From positions 6,480,739 to 6,544,738 of the forward strand of contig NZ_CP070973.1 in the NCBI RefSeq assembly GCF_017086405.1: a stretch of DNA of 64,000 bases, read 5' to 3'. Positions 1-7,918 of this stretch are shown one piece after another; the first letter of the stretch is position 1, and each line of letters opens with the position of its first letter. A model generated the notes under the pieces. The model was not told where the DNA came from and did no database searches. It saw only the letters and a list, made by a program, of their open reading frames with translations. The translations under genes and the position numbers were made by a program. The stretch comes from Mycobacterium gordonae. Lineage in GTDB: Bacteria > Actinomycetota > Actinomycetes > Mycobacteriales > Mycobacteriaceae.

Positions 1-123
1 GGGATCGCCGCCGAGCCCGTTCCGAACACGGTGCAGATCTGGCGCGTCATCATGCAGTGCTCGATGGACCTCGCCGACTGGCTGCAAATGGTCGCTCTTC
101 AGGACCACCCCGCCCACCTCTGA
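1..123 (+). CDS. C-terminal fragment of an unrecognised protein
   Basis: An open frame enters from the left edge and ends at a TGA at 121-123, giving about 40 residues that finish MVALQDHPAHL. The composition looks coding, but I do not recognise the family and no motif is visible. It converges on fadD19, whose stop is at 239. The 115 bases between them (124-238) hold no gene or hairpin that I can see. Being so short, it could also be a chance open frame. Confidence 0.35.
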   Translation, partial: GIAAEPVPNTVQIWRVIMQCSMDLADWLQMVALQDHPAHL

Positions 124-238
124 GAAACGAAACCTCTACGGCAGAGCCCATTTCTACCGATCAATCAATCGGACCAACGGCACGAAACACTGAGGCGAGT
201 GCTGTGTCAAAGCCTCTGCATCAGCGAAATCCTGGCCG

Positions 239-1879
239 TCACGCAGTCACGTGACTCGCGTGCACATCATCAGCCGGCCGCGCCTCGGTCTGCTCCTTGG
301 CCCAGCGGTAGTCCGGCTTACCGGCCGGTGAGCGTTTCACCTCGTCGACGAACCAAAGACTTCGTGGCACTTTGTATCCCGCGATCTCCGAGCGAACGAA
401 GCAGTCCAGCTCCGCCAACGAAGGCCGCGCCCCTTCCCTGGCTTGCACCACGGCTGCGACGTGCTGGCCATAGCGCGGATCCGGCACACCGACCACTAGC
501 GCGTCGAACACATCGGGGTGACCCTTCAGCGCCGCCTCGACCTCTTCGGGGTAGATCTTCTCGCCGCCACTGTTGATCGACACCGAGCCGCGGCCCAGCA
601 TCGTGACGGTGCCGTCCTCTTCGACCATTGCGTAGTCGCCCGGAATCGCATAGCGCACACCGTTGATGGTCTTGAACGTCTCGGCTGTCTTCTTCTCGTC
701 CTTGTAATACCCGACCGGAATATTGCCCTTCTTGGCGATGAATCCGCGCACACCGGAGCCGGGCTTCACCTCGTTGCCTTCTTCGTCGAGGACGACGGTG
801 CGATGGTCGATGGTCACCCGTGGTCCACCGCTGTGCGGCGCGTCCTTCGCGACGATGCTGGTGCCGCCGAAGCCTGTCTCCGACGATCCGATTGAGTCGG
901 TGATAACGCGATTCGGCAGCAGCTCAAGGAATTTCTCTTTGATGCTCGGCGAGAACAGCGCGGCCGTGCTGGCGAGCAGGAACAGTGAGGAGAGGTCGTA
1001 ATCGTTGTCCTTCTGCAATGCGTCCAACAACGGGCGGGCCATCGCGTCACCGGTGAAAAACAGCAGGTTCACTTTGTGTCTGTGAATGGTCTCCCATACC
1101 TGCTCGGCGTTGAATTCCGGTGCCAGCACGGTGGTTTGGCCCGAGAAGATCGACATCCAGGTGGCCGATTGGGTGGCCCCGTGGATCATCGGAGGAATCG
1201 GATAGCGGACCATCGGGGGGTTCGCGGCCGCAGCCTTCGCTAGGTCGTACTCGTCCTTGACGAATTCCCCTGTGGCGAAGTCGGTTCCGCCCAATAGCAC
1301 GCGGTAGATGTCTTCGTGACGCCACATGACGCCTTTGGGGAAGCCCGTGGTGCCGCCGGTGTAGAGCAGATAGATGGCATCTTCGGTACGGTCACCGAAG
1401 TCGCGCTCGGGCGAGCTGTCGGCGATCGCGGCGTAGAACTCGACACCGCCGTAGCGCTGGTATTCCAGGTCGCTACCGTCCTCCACGACCAGCACCGTCT
1501 TGACGTTCGGGGTGTCCGGCAGGACGTTGGCGACCCGGTCGGAGTACTGACGCTCGTGCACCAGGGCAACCATGTCTGAGTTGTCGAACAGGTAGCGCAG
1601 CTCGCCTTCGACATAACGGAAGTTGACGTTGACCAGGATCGCGCCCGCCTTGACGATGCCGAGCATCGCGATGACGATCTCAATGCGGTTGCGGCAGTAC
1701 AGGCCGACCTTATCGCCCTCGCGCACGCCCTGTTCCATCAGGTAGTGCGCGAAGCGGTTGGCCTTCTCTTCGAGTTGGGCGTAGGTCAACTGTTCGTCAC
1801 CACAGATGAGGGCTACACGGTCCGGCACAGCGTCGATGGCGTGCTCGGCAAGGTCAGCAATATTCAGAGCCACGGCCAC
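239..1879 (-). CDS. fadD19: FadD19, steroid side-chain CoA ligase
   Basis: Acyl-CoA synthetase of 546 residues, close to the M. tuberculosis FadD19 length. That enzyme is known to activate C27 and C24-branched sterol side-chain acids with ATP and CoA. The adenylate-forming motifs are visible: the P-loop YTGGTTGFPKG, GSSETGFGG, the hinge region GRGSVSINSGGEK, and the C-terminal PAGKPDYRW carrying the catalytic lysine. I chose the GTG at 1879 because the sequence starts VAVALNIADLAEHA as in FadD19. The frame stays open upstream, but that extension crosses the operator. The start lies 5 bases from the KstR box at 1885-1898, so the leader is very short or absent. The gene is divergent from echA19. 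Confidence 0.95.
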   Translation of the reverse strand: MAVALNIADLAEHAIDAVPDRVALICGDEQLTYAQLEEKANRFAHYLMEQGVREGDKVGLYCRNRIEIVIAMLGIVKAGAILVNVNFRYVEGELRYLFDNSDMVALVHERQYSDRVANVLPDTPNVKTVLVVEDGSDLEYQRYGGVEFYAAIADSSPERDFGDRTEDAIYLLYTGGTTGFPKGVMWRHEDIYRVLLGGTDFATGEFVKDEYDLAKAAAANPPMVRYPIPPMIHGATQSATWMSIFSGQTTVLAPEFNAEQVWETIHRHKVNLLFFTGDAMARPLLDALQKDNDYDLSSLFLLASTAALFSPSIKEKFLELLPNRVITDSIGSSETGFGGTSIVAKDAPHSGGPRVTIDHRTVVLDEEGNEVKPGSGVRGFIAKKGNIPVGYYKDEKKTAETFKTINGVRYAIPGDYAMVEEDGTVTMLGRGSVSINSGGEKIYPEEVEAALKGHPDVFDALVVGVPDPRYGQHVAAVVQAREGARPSLAELDCFVRSEIAGYKVPRSLWFVDEVKRSPAGKPDYRWAKEQTEARPADDVHASHVTA

Positions 1880-1884
1880 CAAAT

Positions 1885-1898
1885 TAGAACGTGTTACA
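1885..1898. promoter_or_regulatory. KstR operator, fadD19/echA19
   Basis: TTAGAACGTGTTACA contains an exact TnnAACnnGTTnnA match. It sits between the divergent fadD19 and echA19 starts, 5 bases from the former and 45 from the latter, so one site can repress both. KstR is the known TetR repressor of cholesterol genes and is released by steroid-CoA metabolites. Its gene is not in this window. Confidence 0.85.
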
Positions 1899-1943
1899 TT
1901 TCTTGACAAGCTCAGACCCGATGTCGAGGAAGAGGCGGTAGCC

Positions 1944-2753
1944 GTGGCAGAGCAGCCAGCAAACGAATCCGGACCCGACGCGCTGGTGGAGCAGCGCGGC
2001 CACACACTCATCGTGACCATGAACCGGCCGCATCGCCGCAACGCGTTGAGCACCGAAATGATGCATATTATGGTCGAGGCGTGGGACCGCGTCGACAACG
2101 ATCCCGACATCCGCTGCTGCATCCTCACCGGCGCCGGTGGCTACTTCTGCGCCGGTATGGATCTCAAAACCGCGACCCAGAAGCCGCCGGGCGACTCCTT
2201 CAAGGACGGCAGCTACGACCCGTCGCGCATCGACGCCCTACTCAAGGGTCGTCGGCTCACCAAACCATTGATCGCGGCCGTCGAAGGACCCGCGATCGCC
2301 GGCGGGACCGAGATCCTGCAGGGCACCGACATCCGGGTGGCCGGCGAGAGCGCCAAGTTCGGCATCTCCGAGGCCAAGTGGAGCCTGTACCCGATGGGCG
2401 GGTCGGCCGTCCGCCTGGTACGCCAGATCCCCTATACGGTGGCCTGCGACCTGCTGCTGACCGGGCGTCACATCACGGCCGCGGAAGCGAAAGAGATGGG
2501 GCTGGTCGGACACGTCGTTCCGGACGGTCAAGCCCTGACCAAGGCGCTCGAGCTTGCGGAGATCATCGAGAACAACGGCCCATTGGCGGTTCAGGCAATC
2601 CTGAAAACCATCAGGGAGACCGAGGGCATGCACGAGAACGAGGCGTTCAAGATCGACACCCAGATCGGCATCCAGGTGTTCTTGTCCGACGACGCCAAGG
2701 AAGGTCCGCGAGCCTTCGCCGAGAAGCGCAAGCCCGAGTTCAAGAACCGTTGA
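1944..2753 (+). CDS. echA19: EchA19, steroid enoyl-CoA hydratase
   Basis: Crotonase-fold protein of 269 residues. The two oxyanion-hole segments are visible at about residues 63-74 (GAGGYFCAGMDL) and 115-124 (GPAIAGGTEI). M. tuberculosis EchA19 is known to hydrate unsaturated side-chain steroid enoyl-CoAs during beta-oxidation. I placed the start at the GTG 1944, preceded by an AGGAAGAGG ribosome-binding site. The open frame extends further upstream but would run through the KstR operator. It is divergent from fadD19 and under the same operator, which pairs an activating ligase with a hydratase of the same pathway. Confidence 0.93.
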   Translation: MAEQPANESGPDALVEQRGHTLIVTMNRPHRRNALSTEMMHIMVEAWDRVDNDPDIRCCILTGAGGYFCAGMDLKTATQKPPGDSFKDGSYDPSRIDALLKGRRLTKPLIAAVEGPAIAGGTEILQGTDIRVAGESAKFGISEAKWSLYPMGGSAVRLVRQIPYTVACDLLLTGRHITAAEAKEMGLVGHVVPDGQALTKALELAEIIENNGPLAVQAILKTIRETEGMHENEAFKIDTQIGIQVFLSDDAKEGPRAFAEKRKPEFKNR

Positions 2754-2876
2754 CGTCCTTTCGCCACTCCCCTTCCTCGCCGAGCGTGACGCCAGGGCGG
2801 CCCGACGGGCGATTCTCAACCCTCAGAACACGTTCGGCGGCCCCGTCGGTGTCCCGGTGCAGACTCGCCGCCATGA

Positions 2877-3737
2877 TTGAGACCGTTCATCGGCAGTGAG
2901 GCGCTGACGTCGGGCGCGTTTACGCGTCACCAGCTGCGCAGCCGCTTCGTCAAACTCCATTCCGACGTCTACGTTTCGCCCGACGTCGACGTCACCGCGC
3001 CAGAGCGCGCCTACGCGGCGTGGCTCTGGGTCGAAACGACGCGGCATCGTGGCCGGGCAGTCCGCGTCGGCACTGCACCGCGCAAAATGGGCCGACCCCG
3101 AGCTCCCGCGCAACTATTGCAAGAACACCGCCGCCCGCCCCCGGGCATCATCACCTGGCTCGATCGCATCTCGTCGGACGAAAGACAGGTAATCGCCGGC
3201 GTCGCGGTCACCACGCCCGCTCGCACGGCATTCGACCTCGCCTGCCGCTATCCACTCAACAGAGCGGTCGCAGCCATCGATGCTCTCGCGCGCGCCACCA
3301 AATTCACGACCGCTGAGACACAAGCACTGGTCCACCGGTATGGAGGCCACCACAACATCCGCAATGCCCGAGAGGCCCTGGCCCTTGTCGACCCCGGCGC
3401 GCAGTCGCCAGAAGAGACCTGGCTGCGGTTGCTCGTGACCGAAGCCGGCTACCCACGACCGCAGACCCAGCTCCCGATTCACGGCTCGTACAGCGAGCTG
3501 GTGGGGATCGTCGACATGGGTTGGGCGGAGCTGAAACTCGCGCTCGAGTACGACGGCGAGCATCAACGAACGCCGCGGCAATTCGACCACGACATCGCGC
3601 GCTACGAGACAATGACGAACGATCTCGACTGGATCGCCATCAGAGTCACCAGCCAGGACACCCCGGGTGGCGTTCTTGGGCGCCTCGCAACCGCCTGGGC
3701 TCGCCGAACGTGTCATAGCGGCGGAAAGGCGGCCTGA
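2877..3737 (+). CDS. Rv3517-like AbiEi/DUF559-type protein, frameshift-altered
   Basis: A 286-residue protein of two parts. The N-terminal half resembles AbiEi-type antitoxin or regulator proteins. The C-terminal half is DUF559-like, a PD-(D/E)XK nuclease-type fold, with LALEYDG near residue 222 and later DLDWIAIRV. It is paralogous to the gene at 47235-48095, sharing for example VTTPARTAFD and RPQTQ. TTG 2877 is the only in-frame start, because TGA lies directly before it. An ATG at 2873 in another frame gives only 8 codons, which suggests a shift at the start. A second oddity at about 3045-3105 reads correctly only in a neighbouring frame. The biochemical function is unknown. It lies between echA19 and cyp142 on no obvious operon. 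Confidence 0.7.
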   Translation: MRPFIGSEALTSGAFTRHQLRSRFVKLHSDVYVSPDVDVTAPERAYAAWLWVETTRHRGRAVRVGTAPRKMGRPRAPAQLLQEHRRPPPGIITWLDRISSDERQVIAGVAVTTPARTAFDLACRYPLNRAVAAIDALARATKFTTAETQALVHRYGGHHNIRNAREALALVDPGAQSPEETWLRLLVTEAGYPRPQTQLPIHGSYSELVGIVDMGWAELKLALEYDGEHQRTPRQFDHDIARYETMTNDLDWIAIRVTSQDTPGGVLGRLATAWARRTCHSGGKAA

Positions 3738-3785
3738 AACCAACCCTCACGGCACACTCGACGCAACAAGCCGAAAAACGAGCCG

Positions 3786-5006
3786 CTATCCCAATACCGG
3801 CGCACTCGGCGTAAACACCACCGGCATCGACTCGAGGCCGGACACGAAGTTCGCCGGCCGTAACGGCAACGCCGACTCGTCGGCCAACCGCAGATCCGGC
3901 AACCGCCGCAACACCCGCGACGTCATCAGCGACAACTCCAGCCGAGCCAGCTGATTACCCATACAGAAGTGGGTGCCGAAGCCGAACGCCAAGTGGCTGT
4001 TCGGGTTTCGCCGGATGTCGAACTTCTCCGGCTGGTCGAACACCGACTCGTCGAAATTAGCCGCCTCGAACAGCAGCATAATCTTCTCACCGGCGGTCAA
4101 AGAGGTGCCATGGAAGTCCGTGTCCGCAGTCAGCGTCCGGCACATGTTCTTCACCGGCGACGTCCAGCGCAGCATCTCCTCGATGGCACCCGGCAGCAAC
4201 GACGGGTCGGCCACCAGATCGGCGAACTGATCGCGGTGCCGCACCAGCTGCTCGGTCCCCCCGCTCAATGTGTGCCGGGTGGTCTCGTCGCCGCCGATCA
4301 AAATCAGCAGCGTCTCCATGACGATCTCCTCGTCGGACATCCTCTGACCTTCGACCTCGGCGTTGATCAGGACCGAGTAGAGGTCATCGGTGGGCTCCGC
4401 ACGGCGCTTGCCGATCAGGTCCATGGTGAACGCCGTGTACCCGGCGAACGCCTCCATCACCGTCTGGAATTCCACCGAGGCGGGGTCGATGTGCGACGAC
4501 AGCCCACACACCAGGTCGTCCGACCACTTCAGCAGCATCCCCCGCTCCGAGGGCAGCACACCCAGCATGTCGCCAATCACGGCCATCGGCAGCGGCGCCG
4601 CGATGTCCCGAACGAAGTCGCACTCCCCCCGCTCGCACACCGCGTCGATCAGGGTGTCGCACAACTCCCCGATCGACGCCTCCTTGTCCTTCACCCGCTT
4701 GCGCGTGAACCCGGCGTTGACCAGCTTGCGCCGCACCAAATGCGCGGGGTCGTCCATATCGATCATGTAGGGCATCCCGGGCTGATCGGGACGGATGCCG
4801 CCGGTACTGGAGAACAGTTCCGGGTTGCGCTCGGCGTCCAGGATCGCCTGATACGTTGTCGCGCCTGCCAATCCGTTGCGGTCCCGAAACACCGGCTGGT
4901 TGGCCCGCATCCAGCGGTACGCCTCGCGCGCCGCCACACCGTCGGCATAGAAGTTGCCGTCGGCGAGATCGATGTTGAGGATCGTGTCCGGAATCGTCGA
5001 AGTCAT
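3786..5006 (-). CDS. cyp142: CYP142, cholesterol/cholest-4-en-3-one 27-hydroxylase
   Basis: Cytochrome P450 of 406 residues, with the I-helix GGDETTRH, the K-helix EEMLRW and the heme-ligand loop FGFGTHFCMGNQLARLE, whose cysteine binds the iron. CYP142 is known to oxidise the sterol side-chain terminus to the alcohol and acid, serving as a backup to CYP125. The frame is intact, so this strain should have both P450s (cyp125 is at 32862). ATG 5006 gives the expected MTSTIPDTIL start. It is divergent from the Rv3519-like gene with only 45 bases between the starts, and I see no convincing KstR box there. Confidence 0.94.
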   Translation of the reverse strand: MTSTIPDTILNIDLADGNFYADGVAAREAYRWMRANQPVFRDRNGLAGATTYQAILDAERNPELFSSTGGIRPDQPGMPYMIDMDDPAHLVRRKLVNAGFTRKRVKDKEASIGELCDTLIDAVCERGECDFVRDIAAPLPMAVIGDMLGVLPSERGMLLKWSDDLVCGLSSHIDPASVEFQTVMEAFAGYTAFTMDLIGKRRAEPTDDLYSVLINAEVEGQRMSDEEIVMETLLILIGGDETTRHTLSGGTEQLVRHRDQFADLVADPSLLPGAIEEMLRWTSPVKNMCRTLTADTDFHGTSLTAGEKIMLLFEAANFDESVFDQPEKFDIRRNPNSHLAFGFGTHFCMGNQLARLELSLMTSRVLRRLPDLRLADESALPLRPANFVSGLESMPVVFTPSAPVLG

Positions 5007-5051
5007 CTACAGCCTCCAGTTTTCTGCCTCGAGGCCATTACAGTAAGCCCC

Positions 5052-5762
5052 ATGCCTGTCTCGCAACACACCATCGCCGGAACCGTTCTCACCATGCCGG
5101 TGGTGATCCGCAAGGCCGACCAGCATTCGGCGATGTTCTCGGTCAACGCCGACGCCGCCCAGCGCCTCATCGACTACAGCGGCCTGCAGGTCTTCGAATA
5201 CCTGCCCGGCCGGGCGATTCTGGTGCAGCTGCTGGTCCGCTATATCGACGGCGACCTGGGCGAGTATCACGAGTACGGCACCGCGTTCCTGGTCAACAAG
5301 CCCGGCACCCACACGAGCGGGATCCGCGCCATGGCCCAAGCCGCCACCTTCATCCATCAGCTGCCCGTCGATCAGGAATTCACCCTCGAGGCCGGCCGCA
5401 CCATCTGGGGCTACCCAAAGATCATGGCGGACTTCAACGTTCGCGAGGGCCGCAAATTCGCGTTCGACGTCAGCGCCGACGGCCAGTTGATCGCCGGCAT
5501 CGAGTTCAGCCGCGGGCTGCCGCATCCGGCGCCGGGCCCCCAGACCCTCACGACGTACTCCTGCCTGGATGGAGTGACCCGCGAGACCACCTCGACCATG
5601 CAGATGACCGGCGTACGGACCCGACTCGGCGGAGCCCAGATTCGCCTCGGCAATCACCCCTACGCCAAGGAACTGGCGACGCTGGGCCTGCCGAAACGGG
5701 CCCTGATGAGCCAGTCGGTGGCCAACGTGGAGATGTCCTTCGGCGACGCACGCGCCGTCTGA
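5052..5762 (+). CDS. Rv3519-like acetoacetate-decarboxylase-fold protein
   Basis: A 236-residue protein matching the length I recall for Rv3519. It has the look of the acetoacetate decarboxylase superfamily, for example GRTIWGYPKIMADF, where the lysine could be the Schiff-base residue. The substrate is not known. Its position next to cyp142 in the cholesterol cluster suggests a steroid-linked role, which is inference. The start is ATG 5052 (MPVSQHTIAG). The longer open frame upstream is antisense to cyp142 and is not coding. Its 3' end faces the Rv3520c-like gene across a 58-base gap that contains a KstR-type palindrome. Confidence 0.85.
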   Translation: MPVSQHTIAGTVLTMPVVIRKADQHSAMFSVNADAAQRLIDYSGLQVFEYLPGRAILVQLLVRYIDGDLGEYHEYGTAFLVNKPGTHTSGIRAMAQAATFIHQLPVDQEFTLEAGRTIWGYPKIMADFNVREGRKFAFDVSADGQLIAGIEFSRGLPHPAPGPQTLTTYSCLDGVTRETTSTMQMTGVRTRLGGAQIRLGNHPYAKELATLGLPKRALMSQSVANVEMSFGDARAV

Positions 5763-5784
5763 GACCATCCCCATCCGGACAATC

Positions 5785-5798
5785 TAGAACGCGTTCTA
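5785..5798. promoter_or_regulatory. KstR-type palindrome in a convergent gap
   Basis: TAGAACGCGTTCTA is a perfect 14-base palindrome that fits TnnAACnnGTTnnA exactly. It lies between the 3' ends of the Rv3519-like gene and the Rv3520c-like gene, so it is not in an obvious promoter. It could drive or repress an antisense or internal transcript, be a relic, or act at a distance. Confidence 0.7.
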
Positions 5799-5820
5799 AC
5801 CGAGCCGCAAGCACCGGCCT

Positions 5821-6852
5821 TCAGGTCAGTGCCGCGAGGTCCCGTACCTGTTCAACGCTGCGGGCGCCCACCACCATCATGGTGACACCGGATGCCTCCC
5901 AGGCCACGATTTGCTTACGCACGTAGTCCAGGTCGCCGACGATCATCGCATCGTCGACGAGCTCGTCGGGGATGACCTTGGCCGCCTCGTCCTTGCGGTT
6001 CGACCGAAACAGCTTGGTGACCTCGTCGACCACCTCGGAGTAGCCCATGCGGCGGTAGACGTCGGCGTGGAAGTTGGTGTCCTCGGCGCCCATGCCACCC
6101 ATGTAGAGGGCCAGATACGGCTTGACCGCCTCGAAGGTCCCGGAACGGTCGTCGGTCACCACCACCTGCGCCGTCGCGCAGACTTCGAAGTCCGCCCGGC
6201 TGCGGCGGGCGCCCGGCCGGGCGAATCCCTCGTCCAGCCATTCGTTGTAGGTGTCGGCCATCCGCGGCGAATAGAAGATGGGCAGCCAGCCGTCACAAAT
6301 TTCGGCGGCCAGTGCCACGTTCTTCGGCCCCTCGGCCCCCAGCATGATCGGGATGTCGGCACGCAGAGGATGGGTGATGGGCTTGAGAGGCTTGCCCAAT
6401 CCCGTTGTCCCCTCGCCGGTCAGCGGTAACGGGTAGTGGGGTCCGTCGCTGGTGACGGGCTTCTCCCGGGCCCACACCTGCCGCACGATGTCGATGTATT
6501 CGCGGGTCCGGGCCAGCGGTTTGGGGAAGCGCTGCCCATACCAACCCTCGACCACCTGCGGTCCGGACACGCCCAGGCCGAGGATGTGCCGGCCGCCGGA
6601 CAGATGATCCAACGTCAACGCGGCCATCGCGCAGGCGGTCGGGGTGCGAGCTGACAACTGCACCACCGAGGTGCCCAGCCGCACGCGGCGAGTCTCCCGG
6701 CCCCACCAGGCCAGCGGCGTGTAGGCGTCCGAACCCCACGCTTCGGCGGTGAAGACGGCGTCGAATCCGGCCTCCTCGGCGGCCGCGACGAGTTCGGCGT
6801 GGTTCTCCGGCGGCTGCGCGCCCCAATACCCCAGTTGCAACCCGAGCTTCAT
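5821..6852 (-). CDS. Rv3520c-like F420-dependent LLM-class oxidoreductase
   Basis: Luciferase-like TIM-barrel protein of about 343 residues with the family features HLSGGRHILGLGVSGPQVVEGWYG and LRADIPIMLGAEGPKN. Members of this class use deazaflavin F420, and the steroid substrate of Rv3520c is not established. ATG 6852 is preferred because GAGAGG lies 5 bases upstream of it. A GTG at 6858 would add two residues but overlaps that site. The gene is transcribed divergently from the aldolase operon beginning at 6911, and a perfect KstR box at 6888-6901 lies between them. Confidence 0.9.
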   Translation of the reverse strand: MKLGLQLGYWGAQPPENHAELVAAAEEAGFDAVFTAEAWGSDAYTPLAWWGRETRRVRLGTSVVQLSARTPTACAMAALTLDHLSGGRHILGLGVSGPQVVEGWYGQRFPKPLARTREYIDIVRQVWAREKPVTSDGPHYPLPLTGEGTTGLGKPLKPITHPLRADIPIMLGAEGPKNVALAAEICDGWLPIFYSPRMADTYNEWLDEGFARPGARRSRADFEVCATAQVVVTDDRSGTFEAVKPYLALYMGGMGAEDTNFHADVYRRMGYSEVVDEVTKLFRSNRKDEAAKVIPDELVDDAMIVGDLDYVRKQIVAWEASGVTMMVVGARSVEQVRDLAALT

Positions 6853-6887
6853 GCGCACCTCTCATACACCGATGTTGAAACCATTCT

Positions 6888-6901
6888 TAGAACCTGTTCT
6901 A
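6888..6901. promoter_or_regulatory. KstR operator, Rv3520c/Rv3521 divergent promoter
   Basis: TAGAACCTGTTCTA is an exact TnnAACnnGTTnnA match. It is 35 bases upstream of the ATG at 6852 on the minus strand and 9 bases upstream of the GTG at 6911 on the plus strand. It most likely controls both the F420 enzyme and the whole Rv3521-ltp4-ltp3 operon. Confidence 0.88.
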
Positions 6902-6910
6902 CTCGAAGGC

Positions 6911-7903
6911 GTGACTGCCAGTTCAAGCGGCCCGGCCCTGATCGATCACCCTGAGCCGCCCCTTTCTGCAACGTTGACCTTTGCCTTCGACTACACCCGT
7001 TCGGCGGGTCCCACCCTCGGCAAGTTTTTCACCGCACTGCGTGAGCGCCGCGTCCTGGGAGCACGCGGTTCCGACGGCCGGATACATGTTCCGCCGCCGG
7101 AGTACGACCCGGTCACCTACGAGCCGCTGGGCGAGATGGTACCGGTGGAAAGCGTCGGCACTGTCGTGTCGTGGACGTGGCAGCCCGCCCCGATCGGCGG
7201 CGAACCGCTGGACCGCCCGTTCGCGTGGGCGCTGATCAAGTTGGACGGCGCCGATACCCCGTTGATTCACGCGGTCGATGCCGGCTCGCCGGACGCGATC
7301 GAGACCGGCGCCCGGGTGCACGTGCACTGGGCCGACGAGACCGTCGGCGCCATCACCGACATCGCTTACTTCGCACTCGGCGACGAGGCCGAGGACACGC
7401 CTGAGCCGCAGGCCGGCCTCGACCCGGTGACCATGGTCGTCACGCCTGTCTCGCTGGCGATCCAGCACACCGCGTCCCACGAGGAGAGCGCGTACCTACG
7501 TGCGATCGCCGAAGGAAAACTGTTGGGCGCCAGAACTGGTGAGACCGGGAAGGTGTATTTCCCGCCGCATGGCGCTGACCCGGCGACCGGCGTGCCCACC
7601 ACCGAATTCGTCGAACTGCCGGACAAGGGCACGGTGACCACGTTCGCGATCATCAATATTCCGTTCCAGGGCCAGCGCATCAAACCGCCTTACGTGGCGG
7701 CCTACGTGTTGCTCGACGGCGCCGACATTCCGTTCCTGCACCTGGTCGCCGATGTCGACGCGCACGAGGTGCGCATGGGCATGCGCGTCGAGGCGGTGTG
7801 GAAACCCCGTGAGGAGTGGGGATTCGGCATCGACAACATCGAATACTTCCGGCCCACAGGCGAACCGGACGCCGAATACGACACCTACAAACACCACCTG
7901 TAA
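6911..7903 (+). CDS. Rv3521-like twin DUF35 (OB-fold) protein
   Basis: A 330-residue protein made of two tandem DUF35-like domains, roughly residues 20-160 and 175-320. Each contains the same pattern of a GAR segment, a PP turn and the strand LDGAD followed by a histidine (TPLIHAV and IPFLHLV). DUF35 modules, as in ChsH2, are known partners that support thiolase-like steroid aldolases. The neighbours ltp4 and ltp3 are the obvious partners, so one subunit could serve both, which is inference. Neither domain has the zinc-ribbon cysteines common in DUF35 proteins. The start is GTG 6911; the upstream open frame crosses the operator. It is the first gene of the operon. Confidence 0.87.
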   Translation: MTASSSGPALIDHPEPPLSATLTFAFDYTRSAGPTLGKFFTALRERRVLGARGSDGRIHVPPPEYDPVTYEPLGEMVPVESVGTVVSWTWQPAPIGGEPLDRPFAWALIKLDGADTPLIHAVDAGSPDAIETGARVHVHWADETVGAITDIAYFALGDEAEDTPEPQAGLDPVTMVVTPVSLAIQHTASHEESAYLRAIAEGKLLGARTGETGKVYFPPHGADPATGVPTTEFVELPDKGTVTTFAIINIPFQGQRIKPPYVAAYVLLDGADIPFLHLVADVDAHEVRMGMRVEAVWKPREEWGFGIDNIEYFRPTGEPDAEYDTYKHHL

Positions 7904-7918
7904 AGGGCACAGCTACAT

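Noticed and set aside
2824..2837. CAGAACACGTTCGG upstream of the Rv3517-like gene, resembling a KstR box
   Set aside because: The AACnnGTT core is present but both outer T/A positions fail, unlike the other sites, which match fully or miss one base. I treat it as chance.
3969..5051. Long open frame upstream of and in frame with the Rv3519-like gene
   Set aside because: It lies antisense over cyp142, has His/Arg-rich composition, and the true start at 5052 gives the expected family length.
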